From Dioscorea cayenensis subsp. rotundata (taxonomy: Eukaryota; Streptophyta; Magnoliopsida; Dioscoreales; Dioscoreaceae), in NCBI RefSeq assembly GCF_009730915.1, contig NC_052475.1, positions 28,519,016-28,583,015 of the forward strand: 64,000 nucleotides of DNA, read 5' to 3'. Under the pieces are notes generated by a model. That model saw only the letters and a list, made by a program, of their open reading frames with translations, was not told where the DNA came from and made no database searches. Shown here one piece after another: positions 1 through 11,979 of this stretch. The stretch's first letter is position 1. Each line of letters opens with the position of its first letter. A program made the translations under genes and the position numbers.

Positions 1-90
1 TGTTCACAAAAGTTAGATATATAAATCAGTTCAGCAGACCAAATATATGGTCCATTTGAAAACATTAAAACAAATAATTGGTTAGAAAAA

Positions 91-3000
91 TCAAACAAGT
101 GCAATGCTGCTCTCACCACCAGGAGGCTTGCGCACACCGCCGAAGTAATCTTTAGACTCAACTTTGCCATCGGCGAAGATATTACTACCAGTCATCTCCT
201 TCAATTTTGCCATACTAAGTAGTGATTTTTCAGCTGAGCCTGGTGGTGTGTCTTCTTTGAAAATATTATTGCCTGTTAGTTCTGCAAACTTCTGGTTGTG
301 AATCTTCTTTGCTGTCTTGACTGGAGTTTCCTCGCTAAAGATCATACTGCTAGGACCTCCAGCAGGCTACAAGAAGTTTGAAATATCATAAACTACTTGG
401 AAATCAATAATGTAGATGTGTTGGGCTTACAAGTCGTACAATTATCGCATTAATAAATGAACTGTTCTAGATAATGTCAAGATATCGCAGCCTTTCGAAC
501 AATGGCACAGGACAAAGAATTTGGTGTAGGCATAAATGCACGATCACCGACCATGGATTTTGGATTATATAATTATATAATCATAATACAGATAAAATAA
601 CATGCCAGGTAAGGATTCTGTAGAAACTAATAAAATCAGATAACTAAGATTTTCATGATTTACAGTGAAGAACATGAGTTTTGGTTAGTAGAAACCCTCA
701 GATTAACTAAGAGCCAAGAAGAATTTTTACGTGAAGTATCATGCCTTCCCAATTGAGGGGTCCTGTAGATCTTTATTTACTAGCCCAAAGTAAGATTTTC
801 GGTAAGCCCATAAAAAAATAGTCACCAAAGATCAATTAAAAGGATAGGGGCGTCAAACAGTGGAAGTCCATTTAGCAGGAATAAAAAACAAGCATCTCAC
901 ATAGTATAGATGGTCATTGCAGAATTCAAATGTATACACAAAATGACACATCAGAAGATATATAACCAGCTTGTGAATATGGAATGGTACCAAAAATGGG
1001 TATAAGCATCACTTGCACTATAGAAATGTAGAAATTGTAGATATGCTTGTCATGGCAGGATGTTTTTGTAAGTTATCTAACAACAGCATCAAGGAACTGA
1101 GACCATCTGGTTTCCTAAGCATGATGCCACTCAAATATAGAAACCCTGAAACTTTTATTTAATTTCTCGCATAAAAATCTATAACTTAAAGAATAGTTTG
1201 CAAAAAGAAATGCACAAAATGTTCAGAAACTATTACTTAGGAATAGTTTGCATAAAAATAAAATATAAAATACTTGCATGAAAAAAAGCAGAAGAATTCA
1301 GAAACTATAACTTCAGGAATTACTTTGAATGAGACTTACATTTGAGACTTTTACAGATGTATGAATGTTTCTTGGAGCTGGTTCTTCAACATCTTTCTCC
1401 TTTCCCAAATTCTGAGCTGCTAGTGGTCTGGGTAGAATCTCAGGAGGAGGGCCAAAAATGTCATGCCCACTGAGCTCTTTACACTTGGCATCAGAGATCT
1501 GCTTCCTTAAAATGGAATCTGATTCACTATCCAGAGTTCCACTTAGCTCTCTCTGCTTTGCTACCTCTGCCACGGAAGTAGGCTTCTTAGGAGAAACACT
1601 CTCATCAGCACTGAAAGAGATCTGACTCATTGCACCAATTGCTTGCTGGCTCAACATAAGATTTCTTCAGCGCCATATCAAAGAACTATGGCCATCTCAG
1701 GCATTTCTGAAGTTATCTCAAGAATTTGTGGTATTCCTCATGCAGTAAAATTATTATCAAGTCTAATTGGGTAGAGTCATACAAAACGAAATATTGCAGG
1801 AACAACAAAGATTGCAGTAGTCGTCTATAACACTTTAAATGTGTTGTCTGCTACATGTAGATGCATGAAAATAAACTTCTCCAAGCAAAATCAGGCAACT
1901 ACACAGATGGTTACCCTCTGAGCATAATTTTATGTATGGGACAATATTAAACCATAGATATATATATATATATATATATATTCTTTCCCAACTATTGGTT
2001 GAAGATATATGTTTCTTGGAGTAAAACAAATCACTAAATCACCGAAACAAAGTTCAGCTCAGCTGTAATATAAGCAGTACCTGGTAAATCCGCACGCTTG
2101 TTTTACTATTTGGAGTCAAAGAGGCACAACTTGAGTCTGAAGTGCCATTTTCACCATCACCAACAAAAATGCCACTACCAGTCATCTCCCTTAACTTGGA
2201 TCCTGAACAAGGTTTCCTGGAAGTTGCAAAAAAGAATGTCAAAGCATTCTAGACAAAATCTGTTGCTGTAGGACATGAAAAACAGAATGTGCTTAGCCAA
2301 CGCTTTACAAATAAAATCAAAATGTCAATTTGCATTCATGAACAAGTTTTCCTTTCCTTGGGGTTACAAATTAGAATGTCAAAGCATGCCAAACCAACCA
2401 CATTGTCATAGAACGAACACAAACAACAGAATGTATTTAGTCAGGGTTTCGCCATATTAAGAAAGATGTCAGTGTTGCATTCACATTATAGTCCAAGATG
2501 TTTTGTTGGACAAAAATTCATGTCACCCCTAAATCCATGTTCCAAAGTTCATATCAAACATCTGCATGAAACTAAACATTAATGAAATCATACTCTCCGA
2601 TTTAAACTTTTTAACAAAAACCAGAAAAAACATAAACCACATGACGCACATTATGAACAATAAGATGGTTTTATCAAACAGTTCACATCTGGTGCGCTTC
2701 TATTTCACATCTAAAAGATCTTAGCTCATCACATGCTCATATCATTCACAAATGTTACTCCATTATTCCTCAGCCAGCATACATATTTATAATAAACAGT
2801 CACATTAGCATCCTATAATAAATCATAATCCCAGAACTTTAAACACGAATTAGCAATTCACCAACAACCTTCTCCAAATTTCTCATCTAAGAACCTTTTA
2901 AAAAGGCAACAAAAGACTCCAATTTCCACAAAACCACTCGAATCTAACTAAAACAGGTAAAAATCTCAACTTTTCATCAAAACAATCACCAAGATCCACG

Positions 3001-3317
3001 AAATCACAAGAAATCATAAAAAGAACGAAAATCTCAGCAGAATTTTCAGATCTACACCTCTTGAGCAGACTAGCAGCCTCTTCATCAGTGACCTGACCGC
3101 CAAACAACACCTTACCAACTCCTCCCGCAGGCTGCAAGTATTCCCAAGAAACCAGATCATTATCCTTCAAAAAAACAATAAAAAAAAGCCCGGAATTGAA
3201 CGAAAAACGACAACGAAGTACCTTGATGGGACGCGGCGGCTCTGGATTTTCCAGCGGAGTCTCAGACCAGGTGAGAAGGTCGGCAGTGGAGCGAGGATTC
3301 CTCCTTTCAGACGCCAT
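91..3317 (-). CDS. DUF4057-family plant protein, five exons
   Basis: Spliced gene of about 295 codons. Exons on the minus strand: 3317-3222, 3131-3058, 2216-2081, 1645-1340 and 366-91. All junctions are GT-AG and phases agree across every joint. The ATG at 3317 opens MASERRNPRSTADLLTW and the stop is TGA at 91-93. The N-terminus, the block PAGGVGKVLFGGQVTDEEAA and a repeated short motif match what I know of the plant-specific DUF4057 family, whose biochemical role is not established. The motif (K/F)xE(L/M)(T/S)GxxIF appears four times: REMTGSGIF in exon 3, KELSGHDIF in exon 4, and AELTGNNIF and KEMTGSNIF in exon 5. No signal peptide or membrane segment is visible and the composition is polar, suggesting a disordered soluble protein. 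The family call is by recall of these motifs. Exon edges are my own reading. Confidence 0.85.
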
Positions 3318-3437
3318 TGCTTCCCTTTTGGTTTGCTTGAGAAGTAGAGAAAGGGAAGGAAGGGGAAGTAGCGAGCTTTGCCAGCAGCAGGGCCCTTCTT
3401 TCTTTCCATTTTTGTATTAAGGTTTGATCTGTGCTTC

Positions 3438-3449
3438 TGCCACGTGGCA
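3438..3449. promoter_or_regulatory. Perfect 12-bp G-box palindrome
   Basis: TGCCACGTGGCA is fully self-complementary and lies about 120 bp upstream of the ATG of the DUF4057 gene. The CACGTG core with GCC/GGC flanks is the classical plant G-box bound by bZIP and bHLH factors. The position fits a proximal promoter. No TATA box was assigned. Confidence 0.5.
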
Positions 3450-5014
3450 CCATGTCTAGGATCCTGTCACCGCCGGTGTTATCCTTCTTTGCTTTACCTC
3501 TATAGTGGGAATTGGGATCTCCGTTTCCCCCTTTGAAGGGAAATATAAAATGATTTCAAATTAGTTTTTTTTTATTTGATGTGAATGATTTTTTTTAAAA
3601 AAATTATATAAACCAAACGGCTTATAGCCGACCTGCACCTCACCTTATTGCAAAAAATAAAATCGAGATAACAAAAGGATCTCAAGTTTAAAATTTGTTG
3701 TAAACAATAATGATAATGGGTTGTTGATTATAGTATTGGACTCGTAGCCCAAATCGCTCATTCCCTGATAAAAGTGTGCTGGTTGAACGATTAATTATCA
3801 ACCCATACACACAATTCTTATGTAGATGGGCTTGTTGCTTTCGTAAAATAAATTATATAATTTAAACCAATTTTTCCCAAATATTTTTGCAGTGGTTAAA
3901 TTATCAAAATTACTCAAATAAATAAATAAATGTGTTATTTTCAAGGGTGACACGTGATTTTATGTTCAATTTATAAAAAAAAATTCATGCATAAACTTAT
4001 ATTGTTGTTGATTTATGCGAATTTTTGGAAACATAACAAATTTTTTTAGAAAAAATATATATGGGGATAAAATTTTGAATAAAAATAATTAAAACCCATA
4101 ATTTTTTTTTTTGAAAATGTAATATTAATCTCACTTGAGAGTTGGGATTTTTTTAATAATATTATTCTTTTTAAGTGATAATGCACCTTTCTAATTGGAA
4201 TTTGTTTTTATTATTTAATATTATTAAAAAGAATGATTAACTCAAGTTCTCATTCTCCGTGAATGAAATTCCAAACTCAATATCAATATTTTTTTTAAAA
4301 GTAAAATTGTTAGAATAAATCTCCATCAAAATGTTCTAAATTGATAAAAGCATAATAAATGTTTTTATAATAATATTCTTAATACTTCCTCACATAATTT
4401 TCTTTTGATAAATTGAATTTTTTGAGAACTGTGTTGGAGAGCGCGTTTCCCAAAAGGTTATATGTGAGCACTGCGGTGAGCTTACCGTTGAGTGAGCGTA
4501 GTAGCGGTGGCGAGATTTTGAATTCAAGTTTCAGGACGTTGTTGGAAGTACACGTCATTACACCGTTACAGAAAAAAAAAATATGATAATAACTCCCGCG
4601 CTTACGTCGCCGTAACGGCCCAACGGTTATGTCGGAAATTTTCAAATTTATTCAAAAACCTATGAGAATATGACAAAGATGGCGAGTTCTTGATATATTT
4701 ATTCAAAACAAATAAATAAATAAATATAATAAACTACATATATAAATATTATATATTATTTATTTATTATCCATAAAATCAATAATTTTCAAAAATATTT
4801 TTTTATTTCATTTACAAATAGATTTTTATTATATTTGTTTTTTTTTTTTTTTTTACAAATGTAGGCAAACAACTTCAGTACAAGCATACAGTTATTACTG
4901 TAACACACCTATGGCCTCAAGTGAGTTAAGATTTGAATCCGTCTCTTTAGCAAGACACAAACATGAGACCCAGTGCTAATTAAAAAGGAGTTAATTAGTT
5001 AATTAGTTAGTTAG

Positions 5015-5017
<3 letters not shown>

Positions 5018-5064
<47 letters not shown>
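5018..5064. repeat. ATT trinucleotide microsatellite
   Basis: About 16 uninterrupted ATT units preceded by TTAG/TTAA-rich sequence. It is intergenic, and a likely polymorphic simple repeat. Confidence 0.95.
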
Positions 5065-5065
<1 letters not shown>

Positions 5066-6997
5066 TATATGGTTGCTGGCGGGTCAATGGGCCATGGTGA
5101 GCCCTGTCCATATTTGCTAGCTAATTATATGATTAAATTGATTAATTTGGTTACCATTTAATTTTGAAAAAGTTGGATCAAGAAAGGAGACAAATTGAGG
5201 TTTCTCAACTACCTACATCAACAAGGACATGTCTTCCTCTAATTTGTCCATTTGATTTCTTAGATTAATTTCCATTTGGGTATTATATGGCATTCAATTA
5301 GTGGATGCAATGGAATAATATTGTGTCTGTATTATTATTATTTGCTTGATGGCCTTTAGAAGATTTGTGTTTTACGGTCCATGGGCTTTTTTCTCAAGGC
5401 CTTTTAACATCTATAGATACAGTACACGGCCTAGTTAGAAGTTGACAAAAAATAAAATAAAATAAAATAAAGAAAAAAATAACAAGAGGAGAAATGGGCA
5501 TTATCTTTATTTGCTTTTTTTTTTCTAATCAAATGTTTATTTATATCCATCAAAATAATTAAAATTTTGTTGTTTTTCAAAACTTGAATAATGCACGAGA
5601 TTACAACTATCTAAGATGTGAATATGTAATATATATATATATATATATAAGATAAACTTCATCCACCATAGTCTCAGTGAATAGTTGGTATTTTAAAAAA
5701 AAATTAAAAATAGTAAATTTTCACATTTATTTTTTAAAAAAAACCGTTGAATAATAAGTAAAGGGTGACAACAATCACAATATATATCATTTTTAATATT
5801 TTCCAATCATAGAGATTAGAGAGTATGTGTGCACTTGTAATTTTTATATTAACAGCATGCATGTAATAAAAATGTGATTAAAGAAGCATAATCCAAAGAA
5901 ATTTATTACCTGAAATGAAGAGTAATTAACTGATCATTTGAAATGATTTTTTTTTAGTTTGATGCTGCATATGGGCCTCAATCCATAGCCTATAAATTCC
6001 GGGCTGGTTTTAATTAACTTAAATCAAAATGTAGTTTGTTTGTGCTCTGAATCCATAAGAATTATAATACATTGACTCATGAATTGAGTCCTTGCACTGA
6101 ACCCAAATTACAAGAGCTTTTGCTTATTATTATAATTATGGTAAGCTGTCTTAATTTGACCATAAGATTCAACAGCCATTCAAAATCTAATCAAAGCTCA
6201 TTTTTAAGCAATATTAGTTAGTCTTTTCATAATGTAAACCAATTTTATATAATTCATGTGAATCATCAGAAAAAGACTCAAAGAACTCCATTTCTTCAGA
6301 AATTTTTACATCATGTGATGCATGAATAGAATCTGAATTTTATGAGGGGGACCATGGACTTTTTCTGCATTCTTTCCAATTTATTTCAGTTACCTGCATG
6401 TGATCATCAAGTACACAGAATTGACTAATATACATACAATTTGAATCAAGAAGCAAAGTCTTGATAGACATATAAATAATATATATGATCATGTATAGAA
6501 TTTCGTCGAAACTGCATGAGAATCAAATGGATGAATTGAATTGAATTGAAAACAGATTTGTTCATAGTTTATGTTAAAAGATTACTGCAAAAGAAGTATG
6601 AAAATTAAGAAAGGGAGATGTTAAATGTTGAAGGGATCTTGGCTACCAATAATGTTGAATTTCCAATGACTTAGTTTATTAGATAAGAGGCACCAATGAT
6701 GAGTTGAATGCAACAGGGCACTAGCTTTACACGCCATAAAGGGATTACAAAAATAAAAGGAAGAAGGGGGGGAAGAGGTTGTGATCAAGGCATCAAACAC
6801 TAGAAGTGGAATCCAACTCCACTTCAACCATGATTAAGCCCTTTACACCAAAAGCAACCTTATTTCTTTCATTACCTAACCACAAGGGAAAAATAAAAGA
6901 GAAGAAAGCCATTTTTTTTATGCTGGCATTCCACTCTCATTCTAGTGTGTGGCTTTGACTGACTTCCAACAAGCCATTGTTGCAAAACGGTGCTCTT

Positions 6998-7041
6998 TAT
7001 ATATATATATATATATATATATTGCATGTATATATATATAT
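6998..7041. repeat. TA dinucleotide microsatellite, interrupted
   Basis: A TA run of about 24 bp, a short break (TTGCATG), then a second TA run. Similar TA tracts occur at about 1958-1981, 5628-5650, 12121-12141, 43243-43268 and 56351-56372. Confidence 0.9.
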
Positions 7042-7250
7042 TAAAATGATGAAATAAGTAATATTATAACAAATAACCACGTGCATAATAAAAAGATGAT
7101 AACTCTTTTCTATGTCGAGTAATAAGTTAAAGGATCAATCTTCTTTTCCAATAATTGAGGTGAGTTGCTTATCCACTAACAATAACAATAACAACAACAA
7201 TAATAATAATAATAATAATTTTCTCATATCAGTTGAAAATAATTGTGTTG

Positions 7251-7580
7251 GTTATTATGTATGATTTGGATTTAAATATTTGAATGTTTTCGGACCATAG
7301 AATTGTTGTAATCCATGGTTTTCTCCAAGCATGTGACATTGAAATAAAGACGCATTAGTTTATTAAAAAATGAATTAGTTGTCCTTCTACTTTTTAAAAC
7401 TCAATAGGTTAATTATTCATCTATGATTTTAGATCTAAATATTTGAATATTTTTAGATCATAAAATTGTTGTAATCCATGGTTTTCTCCAAGCATGTGAC
7501 ATTGAAATTAAGATACCATTAGTTTGATAAAAATGAATTAGCTGTCCCTTTTACTTTTAAAACTTGATATGCTAATTATT
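7251..7580. repeat. Tandem duplication, unit about 162 bp
   Basis: Two adjacent diverged copies (about 7251-7412 and 7413-7574) share the long identical core around AATTGTTGTAATCCATGG followed by the same TTTTCTCCAAGCATGTGACA sequence. Offsets of matching words are about 162 bp. The copies differ by point changes and small indels, so the duplication is not very recent. No coding content. Confidence 0.85.
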
Positions 7581-8249
7581 TTGGTGGTGATAATGTTTTG
7601 TGTGCACATAAAAATTTATTTATATTTATGGTACTAAAATTGTATTTAGACTCACGAAACAAGCCACACCTTATATATATATATATATATTCTAATTAAA
7701 TGTTTCGTGCTCATTCAAAATCTTTTTAAAATTATTACCGTCGATTTTAAATGAAATTATAATAATTTTCTCATTCAACATTCAAATTTTTAATAGATGA
7801 ATAAGATTATGATTCAAACAAAATTTGGTGATAGGTTGACAAATTAAGAATAAAAATAGTTACCCTTGTGCACACACAATAAAAAACTACAAAGAATGAA
7901 GTGTGAACTCAATACAGTAAACATGCCTTGCATTACTATTTATATATAATAGTAATAATACTATAATAGAGTAGTTGGTCGGCTTATATTAACTCAATAT
8001 TTTAATTTAAAATTATAAAAAAAACCACTGAAACCTTAACAACATTCATTAAAACCAATGAACATTGACATCCTATATAGATATATGTTTTAAAATTCTT
8101 GGTTGGGGGGGCAAACCTGACAAGTTTCAAATGAAAGCATGACAACCTTCTAGTGTGATTAATACTGACATATATAGTTCCACTTGATATTATTAATAAT
8201 AATAATAATTAAATTCATAGCACTATGCTTGTTATGTGGATAGGTTTAT

Positions 8250-8486
8250 TATAAACAGTGGTGCTTTCTATTCATCCATTAAATCAGACATGAAGTAGAG
8301 ACTCAAGACAAGTTCATCATTTCATGTTAATTGGTTTTTGTGGATCACATTGACATGTTTGGCTGAATATAAACACTGGTGCTTTCTATTCATCCATTAA
8401 ATCAGACATGACGTAGAGATTCAAAACAAGTTCATCATTTCATTTGATGGGTTTTTGTGGATCACATTGACATGTTTGGTTGAAAG
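8250..8486. repeat. Tandem duplication, unit about 118 bp
   Basis: Two adjacent copies begin at about 8251 and 8369. They share TGGTGCTTTCTATTCATCCA, the following AAATCAGACATGA stretch, and GTGGATCACATTGACATGTT near their ends. They differ at only a few positions, so this duplication looks younger than the one at 7251-7580. Non-coding. Confidence 0.88.
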
Positions 8487-9549
8487 AGAACATGAAGTGA
8501 TTGAAATTGAATGAGTCCTTGAGACATAATACATTATTTGGCTTCAATAAGAAATGAGTTATGTTGTCATATGGTCTCCCACCAAAACTGTTGAAAACCA
8601 CCCACATGTTGTTGATTGATGCTTAACTTCAACTGCCCCCTGGTCATGTTAGATGTGTTAGGTTTACTTAAATTTATTAGGTATATATAGTATTATTATA
8701 TGTATGTTTGATATTGTAATTAAATTTTTATTATTATTTCGATCAATGTTTGGTCCTATTGGCATCAGATCTTTTGCATTATGTAATTATCTCATTAAAG
8801 AGATGGGTTTAAATCTCAGCTCACACAAATAGAGGGCACAAAAGTCATAGATTCTTAACTCCTCATGTGTACATTTTTAATACGTGATTTATCCAAATTT
8901 GTTTTTAAAAAAATACTATTCTTTTGATGTTGTATAATTAAGAAGAACATAATAGAAGTTAAACACAATATATATATATATATAAAAGAAGGGAGAGTAT
9001 ATGAACAAGAGTAATATTTGTTACATAAAAATAAATTAATGCTTTAAATGCTCCCTATTTCTTCCAAGGGAAAACACCACCATGCTTTACAAAAGAAACA
9101 AAGAAAATGTTTTTTTTTTTTATAATTATGGGCAAATCATATATAGGATCCGAATTCTCGATTTAGAGAGGAATGAAATACCACTATCAAAATGTAGGGA
9201 TGGTCAAAGAAAGTGATATTAAACAACATTCTTTAATTGATTAATATTAATTTAACAAACTCAAAAAAAAAAAAAAATTAATAAGGAATATGCTTGCATG
9301 CATTCATATGTATTGAATGATGTAAAATTAAATTTATGGGTATGTATTAATTTAAACATCGTTTGATACCTATCTTTTCTTTTTACCATGAATAGTTATG
9401 TTCTTTTCATCACGAATCAAATTCCATTACACTTCAAGAAGAACACGAAAGAGTTTACATAACATTCACTTCGGATAAAAAAAATTACAATAAGAATAAA
9501 AAGCTCCAATACAAGAATCTCTTCTTAATTTACACCTTCAAATTAACTT

Positions 9550-11512
9550 TTAAGAATTACGCTTCCAATCCACGAGACGATGTAAAAAATCCATCACCTA
9601 AGTAGAAAAAAAAACATCATAATTAATCACAATACGGTAAATTTTGATCATATTAGATGATTAACAAGTAGTACTTACCTCAGTAGGTTCTCGAAGAGAA
9701 TAAGACGCATTTGTATCTTTTGGAAACTTAGACACAAGAATGCCGATACCTTGTCCTCTGTCACGCAAAACCTTTCGCACAAACTACATGTTAGATAAAT
9801 AGATAGATAGATAGATAGATAGATATATCGATATCGATTGTTTAATCATCTGATGTGAGACTATACCTTGAATGCATCTTCATCAGTACGATCATCTCCA
9901 ATGTAGACTGGTAAGACATGATCACAATTGGCGAATCCTTTAAGGAAAGAAAGCGATTGAAATGAACACTTGTTTTGAATATTAGTGTGTGTGTATATAT
10001 ATATATTATATTTTTTTTAGCTTACCAATTGATTCTAACAAGAATTCAAGAGCTTTTCCTTTGTCCCATTTAATTGTTGGGCGAATCTCTAACACCTGAA
10101 ATGTCAAGAAAACATTTATTTATGTGTGTATATAATATATATGAGAACAAGACAGCACAGATGTTGAATAAGTTGAAGAGATTTGACACCTTCCTTCCTT
10201 GAGTAATTCTCAACTTGGGATATTCCTTAAGAACTGATCTAACTTGTTCAGCTAATGAGATCCATTTCTGAAATAATTTTGAAGGACAAATTAATTAATG
10301 TGTATCAATTTTCTGAAAGATTGAGAGATAAACTTGCATCATATATTTATATGTATTTATGTACCTTTTCTTCGACACACCGGAAATGAACTGAGACACA
10401 GAACTTGTTGTTCTCTACTTTGGCACCAGGAGTTGATTTGGTTGTCTCTAATAATGTCTTGAAGACCTGAAAATTTTTGCAGGCTTGTTGATTATACTGA
10501 AAAATTAAGTTAGTTTTCATTAGAATGTTAAGGAAAACTCTGACCTCATTGATCATTGGAAGGAACTCACTGGCTGGTTGAAAGAGCACTGCCTTAGTCT
10601 GAAACACAGATGAAAGAAAAATTAACATTTAATTTGAAGTTGTTATGATGAAATGCAAGAAGGATTAATTAGTCCCTATACTTTGGATTTTGTGTTCTTA
10701 GGTCCCTTCACTGGGCCTTTAATGTCCATTCCATGGCTTCCAGCGTAGTATAGTTCAGCTAATCTTACAAAACTATAAACCTGAAAGATAAAATAGTGAG
10801 CAAAATCATTCGGTATTTTGATGACGATGACTAGAGTGGTTAAATAAAAATGCACCTTATCACGGCATCTGCCGCTAACGATTGCCGTCGGGAAGTAGCT
10901 TGCGATATCCCTCACTGCATCTCGCATCTATTAATTGGTTCAAAAAACGGTAACAACTTCATCAACAAAAGTGATAAAAAAAAAAAAAAACAGAGGCAAA
11001 CAGACTAATAAGCAAAACAGAGAAAATGATTTGCTTGAAAACCAACCGTATCAGACATGAAAGCTCTATCAGGATCTTCAACAATCGGTGAAAGAGTGCC
11101 ATCATAATCCAAGAACATAACTATTTGCTTCCCTTTAGACGCACCGATGATTTCTTCGAATCGGTCCAAAGCCGATGGATATCTCGCCTGCTCACAAAAT
11201 CAAGCTCAATTACTAAAATACAAAGATCATATTACCAAAAGAAAGAAAAACTATGAATTGAAAACTCACAGTCCAAGCAATGTAGGCCTCATCAACCAGT
11301 GTTGAGACAGACATGGCTTGCGTTGGAGACGAAATTTTCATAGAGTCTGTCCATGCATTTGGCGTAACACCATGGTTACAAACCTCTAAACGAGCAAGAA
11401 ATCTCTTGTGAATGGGATAGCTAGCGCCGGCATTCCCGCTTCGAGGAGGCGGGTATTGCATCGGCTTAGATGAGTTTTGGGTCATCTCCGGCACGGCCAC
11501 GTTCTTCGTCAT
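9550..11512 (-). CDS. TPP: Trehalose-6-phosphate phosphatase, 11 exons
   Basis: Dephosphorylates trehalose-6-phosphate to trehalose, the second step of trehalose synthesis. Substrate T6P is the plant sugar-status signal. Exons (minus): 11512-11270, 11187-11047, 10927-10856, 10780-10682, 10598-10545, 10466-10365, 10267-10190, 10095-10026, 9937-9867, 9771-9679 and 9597-9550. They give about 356 residues, the usual size for a stand-alone plant TPP. HAD-phosphatase motifs are intact: [10 protein letters not shown] (nucleophile Asp near residue 108), [30 protein letters not shown] and [12 protein letters not shown] near residue 300. I chose the ATG at 11512 ([10 protein letters not shown], typical TPP start). 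The open frame extends upstream but has no earlier ATG. No frameshift or missing catalytic residue was seen. A chloroplast or cytosolic location cannot be told from the sequence. Confidence 0.95.
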
Positions 11513-11610
11513 CACTTGTCCTTCACCCAAATCACTCAAATAAGACCAATTGTAAAAATTCAGAGAGAAATGGAGAGAAGAAGAAGAAGAGGGAATAGGC
11601 TGAAGAGACT

Positions 11611-11640
11611 ACTCTGTTTTGCTCTGTTTTGCTCTGTTTT
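11611..11640. repeat. Decamer repeat in the TPP 5' leader region
   Basis: Three consecutive near-identical CTCTGTTTTG units, read on the plus strand, about 100-130 bp upstream of the TPP ATG. On the gene's strand this is an A/CAGAG-rich leader. Function unknown. Confidence 0.7.
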
Positions 11641-11805
11641 TGAGTAGTTTGGTCCAGAGGAGAAGGTGGTTTTTATAGTTGTTCTGAGGTGGGAGACAGA
11701 AACGGACAAAAAATAAATTCACGTTGAGATCCGGGAAAAGGCTGTGGTGTAGTGCGGAAATATATAGTACTTCTTGATTGACAGGCCGCCACCTGTACAT
11801 TTCCT

Positions 11806-11811
11806 CACGTG
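11806..11811. promoter_or_regulatory. G-box core (CACGTG) upstream of TPP
   Basis: CTCACGTGTA lies about 295 bp upstream of the TPP start. On the plus strand ACGTGT resembles an ABRE core. GGCCCA/TGGGCC elements occur nearby (about 11822 and 11906-11938). This suggests bZIP/ABA-type input. It is motif evidence only. Confidence 0.35.
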
Positions 11812-11979
11812 TATTACAGTTGGGCCCAGTGGTGGCGGGCTTGTGGGTCAATAGAAGTATGGCGCGTGGATTGGTGAGTAAGATGACAGTAACAGCCACT
11901 GCACACGGCCCACCGAAAACTAGTAAACAGGCGGCCCAAGCCCCAAACCAGCTGCTCCTTTTCTTGGAGCATGATTAAT

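Larger units (their letters stand above)
3450..9549. other. AT-rich intergenic region without a supported gene
   Basis: No coding region could be supported. The stretch holds poly-A/T runs, an ATT microsatellite (5018-5064), several TA runs and two local tandem duplications (7251-7580, 8250-8486). A somewhat GC-richer patch at 4430-4640 is open for 88 codons on the minus strand, but I recognise nothing in it and it has no homologous-looking motifs. The rest looks like decayed non-coding DNA. Confidence 0.6.

Noticed and set aside
4080-4300. Partial inverted repeat around TAATATTATT/AAAAAGAATGA
   Set aside because: Arms are short and AT-only and no flanking duplication was found. It could be chance.
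4379-4645. 88-codon minus-strand ORF in a slightly GC-richer patch
   Set aside because: No recognisable motif, no promoter context, and no partner exon. It remains an unexplained patch within the intergenic region.
8760-8870. Words resembling a tRNA B-box (GGTTTAAATCTC), with similar TTTGAATC words at about 4930, 12350, 32110 and 33710
   Set aside because: No matching A-box, cloverleaf or poly-A/T tail was found, so tRNA genes or SINEs could not be supported.
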